A stretch of DNA of 21,341 bases from Myxococcales bacterium (lineage in GTDB: Bacteria; Myxococcota; Polyangia; Fen-1088), in the NCBI GenBank assembly GCA_003159055.1, contig PMLH01000644.1:1-21341 (forward strand), given 5' to 3'. The notes beneath the pieces are model-generated. The model was not told the DNA's origin. It ran no database searches and was given only the letters and a program-made list of their open reading frames with translations. Made by a program: the position numbers and the translations under genes. The first letter of the stretch is position 1, and each line of letters begins with the position of its first letter. Of this stretch, positions 7,141 to 14,833 are shown in pieces.

Positions 7141-10100
7141 TACCCGTGGGTGGCCGCAGCCTGCAGAGGTGTCTCTTCACCTTCCTTCATGACGGTGACG
7201 TGTCCGAGCGTGCGTTCGGCGATGGCGTCGATGATGGTGTAGGCAACGGGAACGATGACCAAGGTCAGTAGGGTCGAGGTTATGAGACCACCGATCACGG
7301 CGATGGCCATTGGGGCTCGCAACTCGCCGCCTTCAGAGATCCCAAGCGCCACCGGCGCCATGCCGAAGACCATCGCTCCGGTGGTCATCAAAATTGGGCG
7401 CAGCCGAACCGCGCCCGCCTTGAGCAATGCCTCTTTGCGCGCGATGCCCCTGCGGCGCAAGGTGTTGGCGTAGTCGACGAGCAAGATGGCGTTCTTGGTC
7501 ACGAGACCCATGAGCAGGATGATACCGATCATGGTCATGATGTTGAGCATGCTGTGCGTGAGGGCGATGGCACCGAGCGCTCCCACCATGGACAAGGGCA
7601 AAGACAGCATGATGGTCAGCGGGTGCAGGAAGCTCTCGAACTGGGCGGCGAGAACCAGGTACACGATGATGACCGCCAGGAGGAGTGCCGAGAGCAAGTA
7701 GCCCATCGACTCGCGCATGATGTCCGCCTGACCGGCCCAGTCGGTGGTCATGGTGGATGGAACGACCTTCTTGGCGATGCTCTCGACTTGCTGGGTGGCC
7801 GCACCGAGGGCGATGCCGCTCAGGTTGGCGAAGACGGTGATCTGTCGCTGGCGATTCTGTCGCTCGATTTTGCCGGGCCCATCGCCATCGACGATCGACA
7901 CCACGTTGGACAGATCCACCAGTTGTCCGGTGGTCGCGCGAACCTTGAGCGCCATCAGATCGCGGGCGTTCTGCCGGAATTTCTCGTCGAGCTTCATTCG
8001 GATGTCGTAGCGCTGCCCGTCGGCCGTCATTTCGGAGACCTTGTCGTCGGCCATCAGGCTGCGCAAGGTCATGGCGATCACGGCCATCGGGACGCCCAGG
8101 TCAGCCGCGCGGTCGCGGTCGATGTTGACGGCCAGCTCAGGCTTGCCGCCACGGTAGGAGGTGTCGAGGTCGACATACGCCTTCTGCTTCTTGGTATCGA
8201 CCACCACCTCTTCGGCTTGAAGTGATTTGATGATCTCGTCGGTGGCCTTGCTGATGTCGGCGTAGTACTTACCGCGAACGTTGAACTGCACCATGGAGTT
8301 ACGGATGGCGCCGCTGCTGGCACCGGTCATATTGAAAGGCTCCACGGCGACATTGATTTCAGGGCGCCCCAGCCACGCGGAAATCTGATTGCGCGTGTAG
8401 TTGATCATCTCGGCTTGGGAGAAACTGCGCTTCTTCTTCGCGACCAAGTTGACCTGGATTTCCGCACGATTGACTTCGGCCAGCGCAGAGCCGCCGATGG
8501 TCACCAGGGTGTCGGCGACGCCTGGAACTCCCCGCAGCTTGGTCGCGACAGACTCGGCCATGGTTTCGGTGGCTCCCAGCGAAGAACCGCTTGGCATTTC
8601 CAGTTTCACCATGAACTGCCCGCGATCTTCGACGGCCATGAACTCCTTGGGCACCTTGGCAGCCAGATAGATGCTGGCCACGAAGACCCCGATAGCGACA
8701 AGCACGGTCAGGAATCGGTGGCGCAAGGCTCCGGACAGCAGCCGGCTGTAGGCGTGCTCGATGGCGTCGAGGAAACCCTCGATGGCTTTGCCGATGGGCC
8801 CCTTGGTGGCGTGCGCGCGCAGGAAGCGGGAGGACAGCATGGGCGTCAGGGTAAACGCCACGAACAGCGAGACTGCAACCGCGAACGCCACGGTCAGGCC
8901 GAACTGGACGAAGAAGCGTCCGATCATGCCCTTCATGGTTGCGACCGGGACGAACACCGCGAGGATCGACGCGGTGGTGGCCATGACGGCCAGCCCGATC
9001 TCGGCGGTGGCTTCGCCCGCCGCTTTCATGGGGGACTTGCCCATTTCCAGGTGGCGGTGGATGTTCTCGATGACGACGATGGCGTCATCGATCAAGATAC
9101 CGATCGAGAGTGACAGTGCCAGCATGGTCATCATGTTGAGCGTGTAGCCCATGAAGTAGATGAACGCGAAGGTCGAGATGACCGAGACGGGCAGGGCAGT
9201 GGCGCTGATCAGGGTGGCACGCCAGTCATGCAAGAAGAACATGATGATCAGAATGGCGAGCGCGGCCCCGAACAGAAGGTCGAACTTCACGTCGTCGATA
9301 GCGCGTTCGGTGAAGACTGAGTTGTCCGAGGCAATCTGCATCGTCACCTGTGGGAACTGCGGCTTCAGCTTCTCGATGGCCGCTTTCACCTTGTGGGCGA
9401 CGTCGACAGTGTTCGAGCCGGACTGCTTGCGGACGACCATGGTGACCGAGGACTTGCCGCTGAAAGTGGCGTAGGAACGCCGCTCTTGCTCTCCGTCCTC
9501 GACCCGGGCGACGTCTCGGATGCGCACGGGCGAGCCGCCAGAGGCGGTGATGATGATGTTGCCGAGCTCTTCGCCGGTGTGCACTTGGCCGCGCGTTTTG
9601 ATCGAGAACTCCAGCGCGCCGGAGTCGAGGCGACCGCCTGGAATTTCGACGTTTTGTGCTGCGACCGCTTGGGCGACGTCGCCAGGCGCAAGCCCGAATG
9701 AATCCAGGCGCTGCGGATCGATCCAGACGTGGAACTCTCGCTCCTGCCCGCCGACGATGTCGATGGTGCCAACACCGTTGATGGCCTGGAGCCGCTGCTT
9801 GATGGTGTTCTTTGCAATGTCTGTCAGGTCGCGCTTTGGGATGTTGCCGGCCAGGGCGATGGACACAACCGGAGCTGCGCCGATGTCGAGACGCTCGACC
9901 AAGGGCGGCTCCAAGTCCGATGGCAGATTCTTGAGCGCGCCGGAGACTTTGTCGCGCACGTCCTGCACCGCCTGGTCGGCCTTGCGCTCCAGCTCAAACT
10001 GCACGAACACCAACCCGACGCTTTCCATCGAGGTCGAGCGCAGGGTCTTGATGCCGCTGACCGCACTAATGGCTTCTTCCAGCTTGTCGACGACGCGTGA

Positions 10101-10280
10101 TTCGATGGTTTCCGGATCGGCGCCCGGGTAGGTTGCGGTGACCGTGCAGATAGGAAACTCAACGTCGGGGAACATGTCGATGGAGAGCTGCTTGTATCCC
10201 CACACGCCGAACACGGCGAGGACGCTCACCATCACCGTCGCGAAGACGGGACGTTTGATGGATATGTCAGCAAGTTTCAT
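7140..10280 (-). CDS. RND efflux pump, HAE1/AcrB-like inner-membrane transporter
   Basis: A protein of 1046 aa, the usual length for proton-driven drug exporters of the AcrB/MexB class. It has an N-terminal helix, a large periplasmic region, the [16 protein letters not shown] motif (Asp398-Asp399) in TM4, a second periplasmic region, and [16 protein letters not shown] with Lys929 in TM10. These match the proton-relay Asp-Asp-Lys residues of AcrB. In known systems it forms a trimer that works with the membrane-fusion protein and outer-membrane channel encoded just upstream. Its start lies 2 bases after the stop of the fusion-protein gene. It is the last gene of the tetR-led operon. Substrates cannot be predicted. 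The HAE1 class (not the metal-exporting HME class) is favoured by the motifs. Confidence 0.96.
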   Translation of the reverse strand: MKLADISIKRPVFATVMVSVLAVFGVWGYKQLSIDMFPDVEFPICTVTATYPGADPETIESRVVDKLEEAISAVSGIKTLRSTSMESVGLVFVQFELERKADQAVQDVRDKVSGALKNLPSDLEPPLVERLDIGAAPVVSIALAGNIPKRDLTDIAKNTIKQRLQAINGVGTIDIVGGQEREFHVWIDPQRLDSFGLAPGDVAQAVAAQNVEIPGGRLDSGALEFSIKTRGQVHTGEELGNIIITASGGSPVRIRDVARVEDGEQERRSYATFSGKSSVTMVVRKQSGSNTVDVAHKVKAAIEKLKPQFPQVTMQIASDNSVFTERAIDDVKFDLLFGAALAILIIMFFLHDWRATLISATALPVSVISTFAFIYFMGYTLNMMTMLALSLSIGILIDDAIVVIENIHRHLEMGKSPMKAAGEATAEIGLAVMATTASILAVFVPVATMKGMIGRFFVQFGLTVAFAVAVSLFVAFTLTPMLSSRFLRAHATKGPIGKAIEGFLDAIEHAYSRLLSGALRHRFLTVLVAIGVFVASIYLAAKVPKEFMAVEDRGQFMVKLEMPSGSSLGATETMAESVATKLRGVPGVADTLVTIGGSALAEVNRAEIQVNLVAKKKRSFSQAEMINYTRNQISAWLGRPEINVAVEPFNMTGASSGAIRNSMVQFNVRGKYYADISKATDEIIKSLQAEEVVVDTKKQKAYVDLDTSYRGGKPELAVNIDRDRAADLGVPMAVIAMTLRSLMADDKVSEMTADGQRYDIRMKLDEKFRQNARDLMALKVRATTGQLVDLSNVVSIVDGDGPGKIERQNRQRQITVFANLSGIALGAATQQVESIAKKVVPSTMTTDWAGQADIMRESMGYLLSALLLAVIIVYLVLAAQFESFLHPLTIMLSLPLSMVGALGAIALTHSMLNIMTMIGIILLMGLVTKNAILLVDYANTLRRRGIARKEALLKAGAVRLRPILMTTGAMVFGMAPVALGISEGGELRAPMAIAVIGGLITSTLLTLVIVPVAYTIIDAIAERTLGHVTVMKEGEETPLQAAATHG

Positions 10281-10282
10281 GG

Positions 10283-11347
10283 CTAGTCCTTGCGGGCGAC
10301 GGGAGAGGCCTTCTTCGCGGCTGGCTTGCTCGCGGCCGGCTTGCTCGCGGCCGGCTTGCGGGCGACAGGCTTGGCCTTCGCGGCCGGTGCCTCGACCGCC
10401 GCAGGCTTGCTTCCACCGAACGTGACCTCTGCGTAAAGGCCCGAGCGCAAGCTGTGGTCTTTGTTCGGCAGCTCAGCGATGGCCGAGAAGGTGCGAGTGC
10501 GAGGATCCATCGCCGCGACCACGCGGGTCAGGCGCGCGGTGAGGTTTTGCCCGGTGGCGGGAAAGCGCACCTGAATGGTGTCGCCGGCCTTGGCCTTGTT
10601 GAGGTCGGTCGACGGAATCTGGACGCGCAGATCGAGCGGGTCGACTTCTTCGATGATGACCAAGGGCGTGGCCGGCATGACCGAGGCGTATTCGCCCTCG
10701 TTGACCATGCGCTTGACGATGATGCCGTTGAAGGGGGCATGGATCGTCGCATCGCGCAGCGCCTTGCGGCCCATCGCTACCGCGGTTTCGGCTTGAAGGA
10801 CCCCGGCCTGCGCACCTTTGAAGCGGGCGTCGGCCATGTCGAACTGACTTTGTGGGACGGCCTTATCGTCGAGCAGCGCCCTGGTGCGGTTCCAGTCCAG
10901 CTTGGCAGAATCCAGCTGCACCTTGGCGGCCTGGAGGCCTGCCTCGGCCTGCTGCGTGCGCAAGGCGAAATCCTGGGTGTCGAGAACCACGAGCGCTTGG
11001 CCGTTCTTGACGATGTCGCCGTCGCGCACGAGCACGCGCGTGACCGTGCTGGACACCTTCGGGGTCAGGGTACTGCGGCGGTGCGCCTCGGTTTGGCCAG
11101 ACAGGAAAGCGCTGCCGGACGGTGGCGCGGGAATCGTGTCCGCGGAACCCTTGTCGGCAGAGTCTGCCGGCTTTTCGGCTGCCGCCACGGGGGCCGCTAC
11201 GGGCTTCGACGCAGGTTCGGCTTTCGGCGCCGGTTGCACGGCCAGCGCGGAAGATGTCGGCGGCAAGCGTGCGACGTCGCCCCCACGCTCACAAGATGCC
11301 ACGAACACCAAAGAGAGACTGAAGCTGACGAGTAGGGTGCGAGACAT
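10283..11347 (-). CDS. RND efflux membrane-fusion (periplasmic adaptor) lipoprotein
   Basis: A protein of 354 aa that bridges the RND pump and the outer-membrane channel. The N-terminal signal ends in a lipobox (VASC, Cys19). A Pro/Ala/Lys-rich linker follows (about 28-80), then a lipoyl-like half, an alpha-helical hairpin (about 125-195), the second lipoyl half with TIHAPFNGIIVKR, and a beta-barrel domain (about 235-310). The tail (314-354) is unusual: Ala/Lys/Pro repeats with KPAAS units, coded by a 15-base tandem repeat. I chose the ATG at 11347 because AGAGGA lies 8 bases upstream and it gives a compact lipoprotein signal. The ATG at 11377 overlaps the previous stop as ATGA and would add 10 residues. 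Confidence 0.92.
   Translation of the reverse strand: MSRTLLVSFSLSLVFVASCERGGDVARLPPTSSALAVQPAPKAEPASKPVAAPVAAAEKPADSADKGSADTIPAPPSGSAFLSGQTEAHRRSTLTPKVSSTVTRVLVRDGDIVKNGQALVVLDTQDFALRTQQAEAGLQAAKVQLDSAKLDWNRTRALLDDKAVPQSQFDMADARFKGAQAGVLQAETAVAMGRKALRDATIHAPFNGIIVKRMVNEGEYASVMPATPLVIIEEVDPLDLRVQIPSTDLNKAKAGDTIQVRFPATGQNLTARLTRVVAAMDPRTRTFSAIAELPNKDHSLRSGLYAEVTFGGSKPAAVEAPAAKAKPVARKPAASKPAASKPAAKKASPVARKD
10323..10359. repeat. 15-base tandem repeat (about 2.5 copies) in the tail of the membrane-fusion gene
   Basis: The unit GGCTTGCTCGCGGCC occurs at 10323-10337 and 10338-10352, followed by a partial copy GGCTTGC. Read on the minus strand it encodes KPAAS units in the C-terminal tail. Such repeats can change copy number by slippage; no variation can be seen in a single sequence. 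Confidence 0.9.
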
Positions 11348-11373
11348 GATGCTATTCCTCTGCTGGATGGTGG

Positions 11374-12774
11374 TCATTGTGCGGCCTTGATGATGTCGCC
11401 CATGGCGCGATCGAGGTTCGACTTTGCGATGATGAGGTCATAGGTCGCGGCTTGGTGTTGGCCGCGGGCTGTGGTCAGTTGGGTCTCGGCGTCGAGGACG
11501 TCGAAGGACGTGTTGCTCGTGCTCTCGTAGCGCTTCTGTTCGATGCGGAAGTTCTCCTCCGCTTGCTCGACGGCATGGTTGGAGACGTCAAGCGCCTCGG
11601 CCGAGGTGGTTACGCCGACGTGGGCGTTGCGGGCGTCGAGGCGAATCATGTCTTCGGCCTTGCGGCGGGCCTCGATGGCCTGGGCAAGTTGGGCCTTGGA
11701 CTCATCGATGCCGTAGTAGGTGCTGCCGCCCTCCCAGATGTCCCATGAAGCGGTGGCGCCGATGAACCAGGACTTCGGAAGGCCCAGGAGGGACGACGTC
11801 TGTCGCGTATAGTTGGCCACTGCGTTCACTTGCGGAATCATCTTCGATTTCGCCATGCGCACGCCGGTTGTGGCCTGGTCGATGCGGGCCGAAATCTCCT
11901 TGAGCTCGAAGCGGGTGTCCACAGCTCGCTGTTCGGCCTGGTTGACCGGAACCGAGGGCAGAGCGATGGGTTCGCCTGTGATGTCCACGGCGTTGACTTC
12001 CATGTCCGGGGACCGGCCCATGATCGTCGCCAGACGGCCACTTGCGAGACTGACCATGCCGTTCGCTTGAATGAGGCGCTGCTGGGCCGCGGCCAATCCA
12101 AGCTCTGCGCGCAGGACGTCGTTCTTGGCGACCGCTCCGCGTTCAAAAAAGGTGCGTGCGCGTTTTACCTGAGCGGTGACCTGTTCGACCGACTTCTCTG
12201 CCACCGCGGCAAGGGCCTTCGCCTGGAGCAAACGATAGTAGCCCTCGGTCACCTGGAAAGCCACGTCCCGCCGTGCGCTCTTGCGTTTGATCTCGGCGAC
12301 ATCGATGCCGAGCTTCGTGAGGACATTCGCCTCGCGGACGGTCCACAGCGCGCCGATGGGCTGAGCCGCGGTCACCCCAACGGACCACGTCCATTGTGGG
12401 CGAAGGACGAACGGCGCATTTAGGATGTCGTGATTGCAATAAGCCTCCGAACACGCCTGAGCAACCATTCCAAAGAGGGGCGCCGAAAACTCGCTATCCC
12501 ACCGCTGAAACCCCGCATCCATCTTCAGCCGCGGACTGTACCCGCCGCGGGCGGAATTTTTCTTTGCCACCGCGGCCTCAACTTCGTAGTTGGCGCCTGC
12601 GACTTCGGGATTTTCCTTCAGCGCGATCGCCACACACTGGTCGAGGGTCAGCGTTTCTGCGCGTGCGCCCAGCGGCGCCAAGGTCGCGGTGAGGATGAGA
12701 GCGAGGCTGGTGGCGTGGAAAGCTCGCCAGCTTTGCTGGCGACGAACCAGCGCGGGTTTGATGATCCTATTCAT
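11374..12774 (-). CDS. TolC/OprM-like outer-membrane efflux channel
   Basis: A protein of 466 aa of the outer membrane efflux protein family, which forms a trimeric channel spanning the outer membrane and periplasm. A signal peptide is seen (basic start, hydrophobic stretch, cleavage near ARA-E at 39/40). The mature start TLTLDQCVAIALKENPEV is the typical first helix, and two long helical halves follow with a repeat-like structure. Two cysteines (Cys108, Cys113) fall in a segment that would lie in the first beta-strand/loop region and could form a disulfide. No lipobox is seen, so it is not an OprM-type lipoprotein. The ATG overlaps the tetR stop as ATGA (12771-12774), and its own stop overlaps a possible start of the fusion-protein gene in the same way. 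Confidence 0.93.
   Translation of the reverse strand: MNRIIKPALVRRQQSWRAFHATSLALILTATLAPLGARAETLTLDQCVAIALKENPEVAGANYEVEAAVAKKNSARGGYSPRLKMDAGFQRWDSEFSAPLFGMVAQACSEAYCNHDILNAPFVLRPQWTWSVGVTAAQPIGALWTVREANVLTKLGIDVAEIKRKSARRDVAFQVTEGYYRLLQAKALAAVAEKSVEQVTAQVKRARTFFERGAVAKNDVLRAELGLAAAQQRLIQANGMVSLASGRLATIMGRSPDMEVNAVDITGEPIALPSVPVNQAEQRAVDTRFELKEISARIDQATTGVRMAKSKMIPQVNAVANYTRQTSSLLGLPKSWFIGATASWDIWEGGSTYYGIDESKAQLAQAIEARRKAEDMIRLDARNAHVGVTTSAEALDVSNHAVEQAEENFRIEQKRYESTSNTSFDVLDAETQLTTARGQHQAATYDLIIAKSNLDRAMGDIIKAAQ
12724..12742. repeat. Perfect 8-bp hairpin inside the first codons of the TolC-like gene
   Basis: TCGCCAGC and GCTGGCGA are separated by TTT. On the operon transcript the hairpin lies about 32-50 bases after the start codon, within the codons of the signal peptide. 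It could slow ribosomes or act as a partial processing or attenuation element between the regulator and the pump genes; this is inference. Confidence 0.6.
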
Positions 12775-13406
12775 TTCTTGCGTGCTCCGGTCTTAGGCTT
12801 GCTGCTTACGCCGTGAAAGAAGAACTCGGTGAGGATGGGCGCGTAATCGACGAAGGTGGTTGGCGGCGTCTTGTCGCCCGTCTGGTGGAAAAGTCCGAAC
12901 GCCATGCCAAACAGCAGGCGGGCGACGATGTTGGGATCGTTGCCTCCCAGATCGTCGGGTTTCGCGTTTCGGAGAAGCCACCCCGACAGGCATTCGATGC
13001 GGCGTTCAAAGTTGTTGTGAAAAGTCTGGCTTTCGGATGAACAGGGATGGCCGCCATACCCTTCATCGTTGAGAAAGATGGTGAAGACGTCGCGGCGCTT
13101 TTCCGCAAGCTCGAGTTGCCGATGCAAGGCCAGCTCGAAGCGTTGGCGAAAGCTGAGCCCGCTGGGCAGCGGCTGGTCGAACACCTGCACGTACTCGTCG
13201 GTCAGGTGGTTCGACATCGCATCGACGATTTCCTGCTTGCTCTTGAAGTAGGTGTAAAGCGATGCCGCCGTGTAGCCGGCCTCGCGCGCGATGTCCTGCA
13301 TGGTGGTGCTATGAAGCCCCGATCGCGCAAGGGCCCGCACCGCCGCTTCCAGGATATCCAGACGCGCGTGTGCGATTTCGCGTTCTCGTCTTTGTACAGC
13401 CTTCAT
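12771..13406 (-). CDS. TetR-family transcriptional regulator, probable repressor of its own efflux operon
   Basis: A protein of 211 aa with an N-terminal TetR DNA-binding domain: helix-turn-helix at about 35-57 with TTMQDIAREAGYTAASLYTYFKSKQEI. The C-terminal ligand-binding part is variable and does not reveal the inducer. I chose the ATG at 13406. An upstream in-frame ATG at 13544 would add 46 residues translated from the promoter/operator region, without family features. The gene is first in the operon with the TolC-like, fusion and RND genes and overlaps the next gene by 4 bases. The palindrome between the -35 and -10 boxes just upstream is the expected kind of site for autorepression by a dimeric TetR protein. 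Known relatives (AcrR, MexR-like systems, TtgR) release DNA on binding pump substrates. Confidence 0.9.
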   Translation of the reverse strand: MKAVQRREREIAHARLDILEAAVRALARSGLHSTTMQDIAREAGYTAASLYTYFKSKQEIVDAMSNHLTDEYVQVFDQPLPSGLSFRQRFELALHRQLELAEKRRDVFTIFLNDEGYGGHPCSSESQTFHNNFERRIECLSGWLLRNAKPDDLGGNDPNIVARLLFGMAFGLFHQTGDKTPPTTFVDYAPILTEFFFHGVSSKPKTGARKK

Positions 13407-13452
13407 GTTCGAGCTTTCTGACTGACGGTTGTTCAACGCCGAATTTGTGTTC

Positions 13453-13481
13453 AGTGTGCCGAATGGTAATTCGGCAGTCAA
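13453..13481 (-). promoter_or_regulatory. Predicted promoter of the tetR-efflux operon
   Basis: On the minus strand TTGACT (13476-13481) is followed by a 17-base spacer and CACACT (13453-13458). The -35 box matches the sigma-70 consensus at five of six positions; the -10 box is weak, which fits a regulated promoter. A start of transcription near 13446 would leave a leader of about 40 bases before the tetR ATG. Confidence 0.55.
13457..13476. promoter_or_regulatory. Perfect palindrome, candidate TetR operator 1
   Basis: TGCCGAAT and ATTCGGCA flank GGTA, giving a 20-base perfect dyad. It fills the space between the predicted -35 and -10 boxes, so a bound dimer would block RNA polymerase. Its half-site CCGAAT recurs at 13439-13444 and in the second palindrome at 13485-13506. 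Confidence 0.7.
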
Positions 13482-13484
13482 CGA

Positions 13485-13506
13485 GATTCGTTCGGCCGAC
13501 CGAATC
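13485..13506. promoter_or_regulatory. Near-perfect 22-base palindrome, candidate TetR operator 2
   Basis: GATTCG and CGAATC close a dyad around TCGGCCGA, with only one mismatched symmetric pair of bases. It lies directly upstream of the predicted -35 box and carries the same CCGAAT half-site as the first palindrome. It could be a second dimer site for the TetR protein or a site acting on the divergent ATPase gene. Confidence 0.55.
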
Positions 13507-13573
13507 CCTGGTTGTTTCAAGGGCACCTCCGACCATCCGAGCAAACGCCACGCTACTTGCGTTTACTGACAGT

Positions 13574-13595
13574 ATATGCAACCCTGGTTGCATAT
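13574..13595. promoter_or_regulatory. Perfect 10+10 bp palindrome over the start of the ATPase gene
   Basis: ATATGCAACC and GGTTGCATAT are separated by CT. The first possible start codon (13576) lies inside the left arm, and a second in-frame ATG (13594) overlaps the end of the right arm. A bound protein, or a hairpin in the message, would cover translation initiation. Its sequence is unrelated to the CCGAAT operators, so it probably answers to a different factor, perhaps the ATPase itself. Confidence 0.75.
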
Positions 13596-14745
13596 GATTC
13601 ATCGCTCGTTTTGGCTCGGTCAGATCGAGGCGGCTTGGCGGAGACGCTCGGTCATTTGGCTCTCCGGTGTTCGTCGCGTCGGAAAAACCATGCTTACCCA
13701 AAGTCTCGCCGACGCCGAGTACTTCGACTGCGAGTTGCCGCGCCTGCGCGCAACCATGAGCGACCCGGAAGCCTTCCTGAAATCGCTCAAAGGGAAGCGA
13801 GTCGTCCTCGACGAAATCCACCGGCTACCGGAGCCTGCCGAGCTGCTCAAGATCGCGGCAGATCATTTCCCCCAGGTGAAGGTCGTGGCCACAGGCTCCT
13901 CGACGCTCTCGGCCGCGGCCAAATTCAAGGACACGTTGACGGGGCGGAAGGTCGAAATCCACCTTCTGCCCATGATGAGTGTCGACGTTGCCGAGTTTGG
14001 CGGCGGCGACCTTGGTCATCGGCTAGGGCGCGGCGGTTTGCCACCGTTCTACCAGGCTGACCTTCTTCCTGAACGCGACTTCCAAGAGTGGATGGATGCC
14101 TACTGGGCCAAGGACATCCAGGAGATGTTCCGTCTCGAACGGCGCGCCTCGTTTCTTCGTTTCGTCGAGCTCGTTCTGGTGAGCAGCGGCGGTATCTTTG
14201 AAGCCACCAGCTTCGCCGGCCCGTGCGAAGTCAGCCGAACCACCATTGGAAACTACCTGGCGGTTCTCGAAGCCACGCGCGTCGCTCACGTGGTGCGACC
14301 CTTCTCGTCGCGTCGGCGAACCGAGATCGTGGCCGCTCCGAAGGTCTACGGGTTCGATACCGGCTTCGTCGCCTACTACCGTGGATGGCAGCAGTTGCGA
14401 ACCGATGACCTAGGAAAGCTTTGGGAGCATTTTGTCCTGAACGAGCTGCAAAGCCACTTCCCAGGGCAATCCGTCGGGTACTGGCGCGACTTACGCGGCC
14501 ACGAGGTCGATTTCGTGATTTCTCGTCGCGGTCAAGCGCCCATCGCGATCGAGTGCAAGTGGTCCGCGACGCGAGCCGGAGACACAACAGGGCTTGCGGC
14601 ATTCCGGCGCGCCTATCCGCAGGGTGACAACTACCTGGTCGGGGCTGATGTGGAGAAGCCGTCGGAGAGGCGAGTGGGGGAGCTTCGTGTGCAGGTTGTT
14701 GGCCTCGCGGACTTGGTTCGTCGGTTTGCCCCGAAGACGCGTTAG
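13576..14745 (+). CDS. Solitary AAA ATPase with C-terminal DUF4143 (AAA_14 family)
   Basis: A protein of 389 aa. The N-terminal P-loop domain has Walker A GVRRVGKT (31-38), Walker B VVLDE (76-80) and a sensor-like VVATGSS (103-109). A helical/winged-helix-like part (about 208-242, SRTTIGNYLAVLEATRVAHVV) leads into DUF4143. Its C-terminus resembles a PD-(D/E)XK nuclease fold: Glu284 in LWEHFVLNEL, GHEVDF (Glu310, Asp312) and AIECK (Glu326, Lys328). Members are widespread, patchily distributed and mostly of unknown function; nuclease activity is not established. The gene stands alone between the efflux operon and guaB and is divergent from tetR. The start may be 13576 or 13594; both touch the palindrome and neither has a clear ribosome-binding site. 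Base composition looks like its neighbours. Confidence 0.9.
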   Translation: MQPWLHMIHRSFWLGQIEAAWRRRSVIWLSGVRRVGKTMLTQSLADAEYFDCELPRLRATMSDPEAFLKSLKGKRVVLDEIHRLPEPAELLKIAADHFPQVKVVATGSSTLSAAAKFKDTLTGRKVEIHLLPMMSVDVAEFGGGDLGHRLGRGGLPPFYQADLLPERDFQEWMDAYWAKDIQEMFRLERRASFLRFVELVLVSSGGIFEATSFAGPCEVSRTTIGNYLAVLEATRVAHVVRPFSSRRRTEIVAAPKVYGFDTGFVAYYRGWQQLRTDDLGKLWEHFVLNELQSHFPGQSVGYWRDLRGHEVDFVISRRGQAPIAIECKWSATRAGDTTGLAAFRRAYPQGDNYLVGADVEKPSERRVGELRVQVVGLADLVRRFAPKTR

Positions 14746-14798
14746 GGCGAATGGTCGCTGATCTTCTTCGCGATTTCAGCGCGTCGTGCGCGTAGCTC

Positions 14799-14825
14799 TT
14801 GAAGTGTGCGCCGCAAATGTATAGT
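14799..14825 (+). promoter_or_regulatory. guaB: Predicted guaBA promoter, possibly leaderless
   Basis: TTGAAG (14799-14804) and TATAGT (14820-14825) form a sigma-70-like pair with a short 15-base spacer. The -10 box ends only 8 bases before the guaB ATG and no ribosome-binding site lies between. Transcription from this -10 would begin at or next to the start codon, giving a leaderless message. Confidence 0.45.
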
Positions 14826-14833
14826 GTCCCGAG

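Noticed and set aside
10323..10359. Possible CRISPR-like repeat
   Set aside because: The 15-base units are directly adjacent, with no spacers, and encode a protein tail.
13407..13544. N-terminal extension of the TetR regulator
   Set aside because: The added 46 residues come from the promoter and palindromes and do not resemble TetR proteins; the ATG at 13406 gives a normal TetR N-terminus.
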